A DNA stretch of 64,000 nucleotides from Tubiluchus corallicola (lineage: Eukaryota; Priapulida; Priapulimorpha; Priapulimorphida; Tubiluchidae). The position numbers and the translations under genes were made by a program. This document shows positions 61,454-64,000 of the stretch, piece by piece. The stretch's first letter is position 1. The number at the start of each line of letters is the position of its first letter. The notes beneath the pieces are model-generated. The model was not told the origin of the DNA. It made no database searches and saw only the letters and a list, made by a program, of their open reading frames with translations. The stretch spans positions 248,001 to 312,000 of the forward strand of contig JAQGDQ010000018.1 of assembly GCA_030141605.1 (NCBI GenBank), in the 5' to 3' direction.

Positions 61454-64000
61454 CTGAAAAAAAAAACAAGCAAAACTGAAAACTAGCTGCCAATTGTCAT
61501 GTTGTATGTTTTAATACAGAGACATCTTTTTTCCAGCTGGCTGGCTAAACTAACTTCCAAGTCTCACATTTACCAACCAGTTAGCTTAATCACTATTGCT
61601 GGGCAAGGGAAGGAGTCTTGGCGATTCTAAGCTAAATGCTCAGTAACATTTGGGGAAACATAGAATCATATATCATAAGACTATTTTAGTTAGAAATTAA
61701 ATGATATTGGTGAAATTACTAGAATATAGACCATTTTTCCAGGCCACTTAGTAGCAGAATGTTGTTTTTCACTCAAAAGTAGAAGCATACCTGTAATCAC
61801 ATTTTGGCTCTTATGCTGAAAGGAGGGATTTTGTTTAATTAGGCACTTTTCATGTTCCTTTGATATCCAAAGTATTAATGCAATCCTTGAAACTAAACAG
61901 TTTAGCACCCAATTAAAGAAAGGTATAACTGAGTGGCATAGCGATTATTATTATTATTTATATAAATTATTTATTTATGAAGAAATAAATTCCCCTTCCA
62001 TGCTTCAAAAGGCATTCCCGCTCAGAGGCTTCTTCACAGAAAACAGATGTACACAGCGGGATTATAAATGCATTTCACAGTCAACACAAGATGTGTACTA
62101 CGTAGATATGTGCTACATCTCGTGTTAACTGTGAAATGCATCTATAATCCCGCTGTGTACATTTCTTTTCTGTAAAGAAGCCTCTGAGCGTAAGCATGCA
62201 ATGGGAATTTATATCTCATAAATAATTTTTTCAGTTAAAGTATAGATATTATTTTATCAGTATTTCCACAACTTATCGCAACGCCACTAAATTTCATTTG
62301 AAATTGCAAGGAATTTGCTACGTTATTTTTTGGGGGAAGGGGAGGCGCGGCAGACTCAGTGCACCCCGAGCGCCACAGTCTCTAGCTATGCCACAAAGTT
62401 ATACTTTTCTTTAATAGCAAAGAAAAGCTATATAAAGATTACAAGCATACTATATTGCTGCAGTGTCATATTCCGAAGGAGGGGCCGTGTGCGGCATTTT
62501 CGAAAATTAAACTGTGTAATGTGTTTTGCTTTTCTGTTGTTCAAGACAAAATCAACTTTTTCAGTACACAATCAAAGTGCAATCCGGCCACCTACAACCC
62601 ACTCTCCATCCCACTCTTAGCTTTCGCGGTGCAGCACACTACCTAATTATTTTTTCTGTGTAATTCTTAAGCCTCAAGTTATACGTCGAAATTCAAGCGG
62701 AAATTGAATGAAACGAACGTGCTCAGTTACTATTTTAACCTTGTTGATAGCCCTGTTATAAGCAAACATCTTGCTGCGTGCCTCATTAAACGACGGCAAC
62801 TGTTACACACGACCACCCTTCCGTCATCACTTGGCTACAGTTACGAATGACATCACGCAGGGCCGAGTCAACAAAAATATACAGACATCCTTGCATTTTT
62901 AGCCTCTAACACACACTCGACTCTATTTAACTAACTTGACTAGAAATGACTTTGTGCACTGTGCGGCTGAGAGAGACTACCGATTCTGAAAATTTATTTA
63001 TTTTAACTTTCGTCTTAAAGTACTCGCAATTTCTAAGCAAACTACATTTATCTCACAGATAACCCACTGGTACTCATTCAAGCTTTCTCGACACCATTAT
63101 TAAAGAAAAAGTGCGTTTTTTGGTAACCTAATTCCCAGCATTGACGAAATTCAGTCCTCCTCAGGATGATCTGGCTGAGATCTTAGTTTAACCGTGATAA
63201 TCGGTATTATTATAGAGAAAAGAATTGTACGCGAAAAGAATTAGTTACATTTCGCAGTTTACACTTTGTAACTGTCTGCATATCTCATTTGCTTTTGTAC
63301 AAACTTAAATTTTGTATCATTCCAAAGCTACACGCAAATTGTGAAGGCTTTTCAGCGCATTGGCTTCTCTGTACACGACGTGTTCGCTTGTTTCATGTGA
63401 TAAGCAGCTGCTGCTAACATGTTACACGTGCTTTTGATGACAGCCTTTACACGGAGAGGTCAGCTTTTCAACGTACTGAACGCTGCGTCAAACGCGTAGC
63501 ATACTGAGTACAGTAATGCGTAATAGACTAAAAATTTTCTAATTATATTTAAACTATTGTAGAGAGGTCCATTTTGTGCAAAAGTAAAGCTTTAATGATC
63601 TTTATAGGGCTGTGCTGAATGCAGAACTACCGAACCTGCCTAACGTTTTGCTAGGTTTAACTTATTCTGCAAGGACGCTATATCTAGAGACAGAAGAAAG
63701 AAAAATAAGACTAGAAAAGCTGTTAAATCTGTACTAAAGATGAGAGGTAACAGAATCAGTATTGGAATGAATTAGTTGAGTGTATTATACTACAGCCCAA
63801 CTGTAGAGCCTATCAAATTTCAGTTCAGCATGTTGCTGCCAATAATATTTTTGCTAACATTACTTTTTGCAGTCTAAATTTATCCGCTCGGTAAATTCTT
63901 TGGAAATGGGTCACCAAAATGTAATCTGTGTATCAACACTGCGTGGTCCAAGAAAAGTAAAATAATGAAGCAAACAGCTGACAGCTTAGTTAGCCTATGG
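61454..64000. other. Upstream of recognised tensin exons
   Basis: No exon recognised. Besides the foldback there is a GC-richer patch at 62335-62385 whose complement (GTGGCATAGCTAG, GGCGCTCGGGG) looks like a hAT-style transposon end. CG-containing sequence around 62700-63490 could be regulatory, but no specific promoter element was identified. Confidence 0.4.
61964..62228. repeat. Long near-perfect foldback (snapback MITE-like)
   Basis: Arms 61964-62095 and 62107-62228 are complementary over about 120-130 bp with few mismatches (CAGCGGGATTATAAATGCAT against its complement), centred on ACTACGTAGA. The loop is only about 10 nt. It lies about 500 bp upstream of the first recognised tensin exon. 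Confidence 0.92.

Overview
This is animal (metazoan) nuclear DNA, probably from an AT-rich marine invertebrate; I cannot name the lineage. The reasons are intron-rich genes with GT-AG splice sites, animal-specific families (a tensin with SH2 and PTB domains, a multi-domain granulin, a ZDHHC1/11-type palmitoyltransferase), long AT-rich introns, and many animal-type mobile elements (hAT, piggyBac and pogo MITEs, BEL/Pao remnants, a CR1/L2-like LINE). Only fragments of the genes appear as long open frames. I rebuilt the exons by joining GT-AG sites in matching phase and comparing with known protein families. No transcript evidence was available.

Layout. (1) About 2.6-29.4 kb, + strand: a DHHC palmitoyltransferase of the ZDHHC1/ZDHHC11 group, nine coding exons, 1,340 predicted residues. 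The catalytic module is conventional. The cytosolic tail is very long and carries a 912-bp in-frame sequence repeated three times almost perfectly. (2) About 32.5-43.4 kb, - strand: a secreted progranulin-like gene with a signal peptide and six complete granulin domains, or seven if a damaged exon is used. It was built by duplicating symmetric phase 1-1 exons in an A-B-A-B pattern. (3) About 43.5-51.6 kb: a transposon graveyard with BEL/Pao gag and pol pieces, an element nested inside a gag piece, and a 5'-truncated CR1/L2-like LINE. (4) 55.9-61.5 kb, - strand: the 3' half of a tensin gene (SH2 then PTB). Its 5' exons are not recognisable in the window.

The three genes do not form an operon or an obvious pathway. 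They act in membrane protein acylation, secreted growth-factor/lysosomal signalling, and focal adhesion respectively.

The most interesting structures are in the ZDHHC gene. The 912-bp repeat boundary sits on a splice acceptor, so each copy carries its own acceptor and all three are frame-compatible. There are two alternative 34-nt routes into the terminal exon. A pair of 172-bp inverted repeats flanks the in-frame exon that encodes the DHHC active site, a layout known to favour exon circularisation or skipping.
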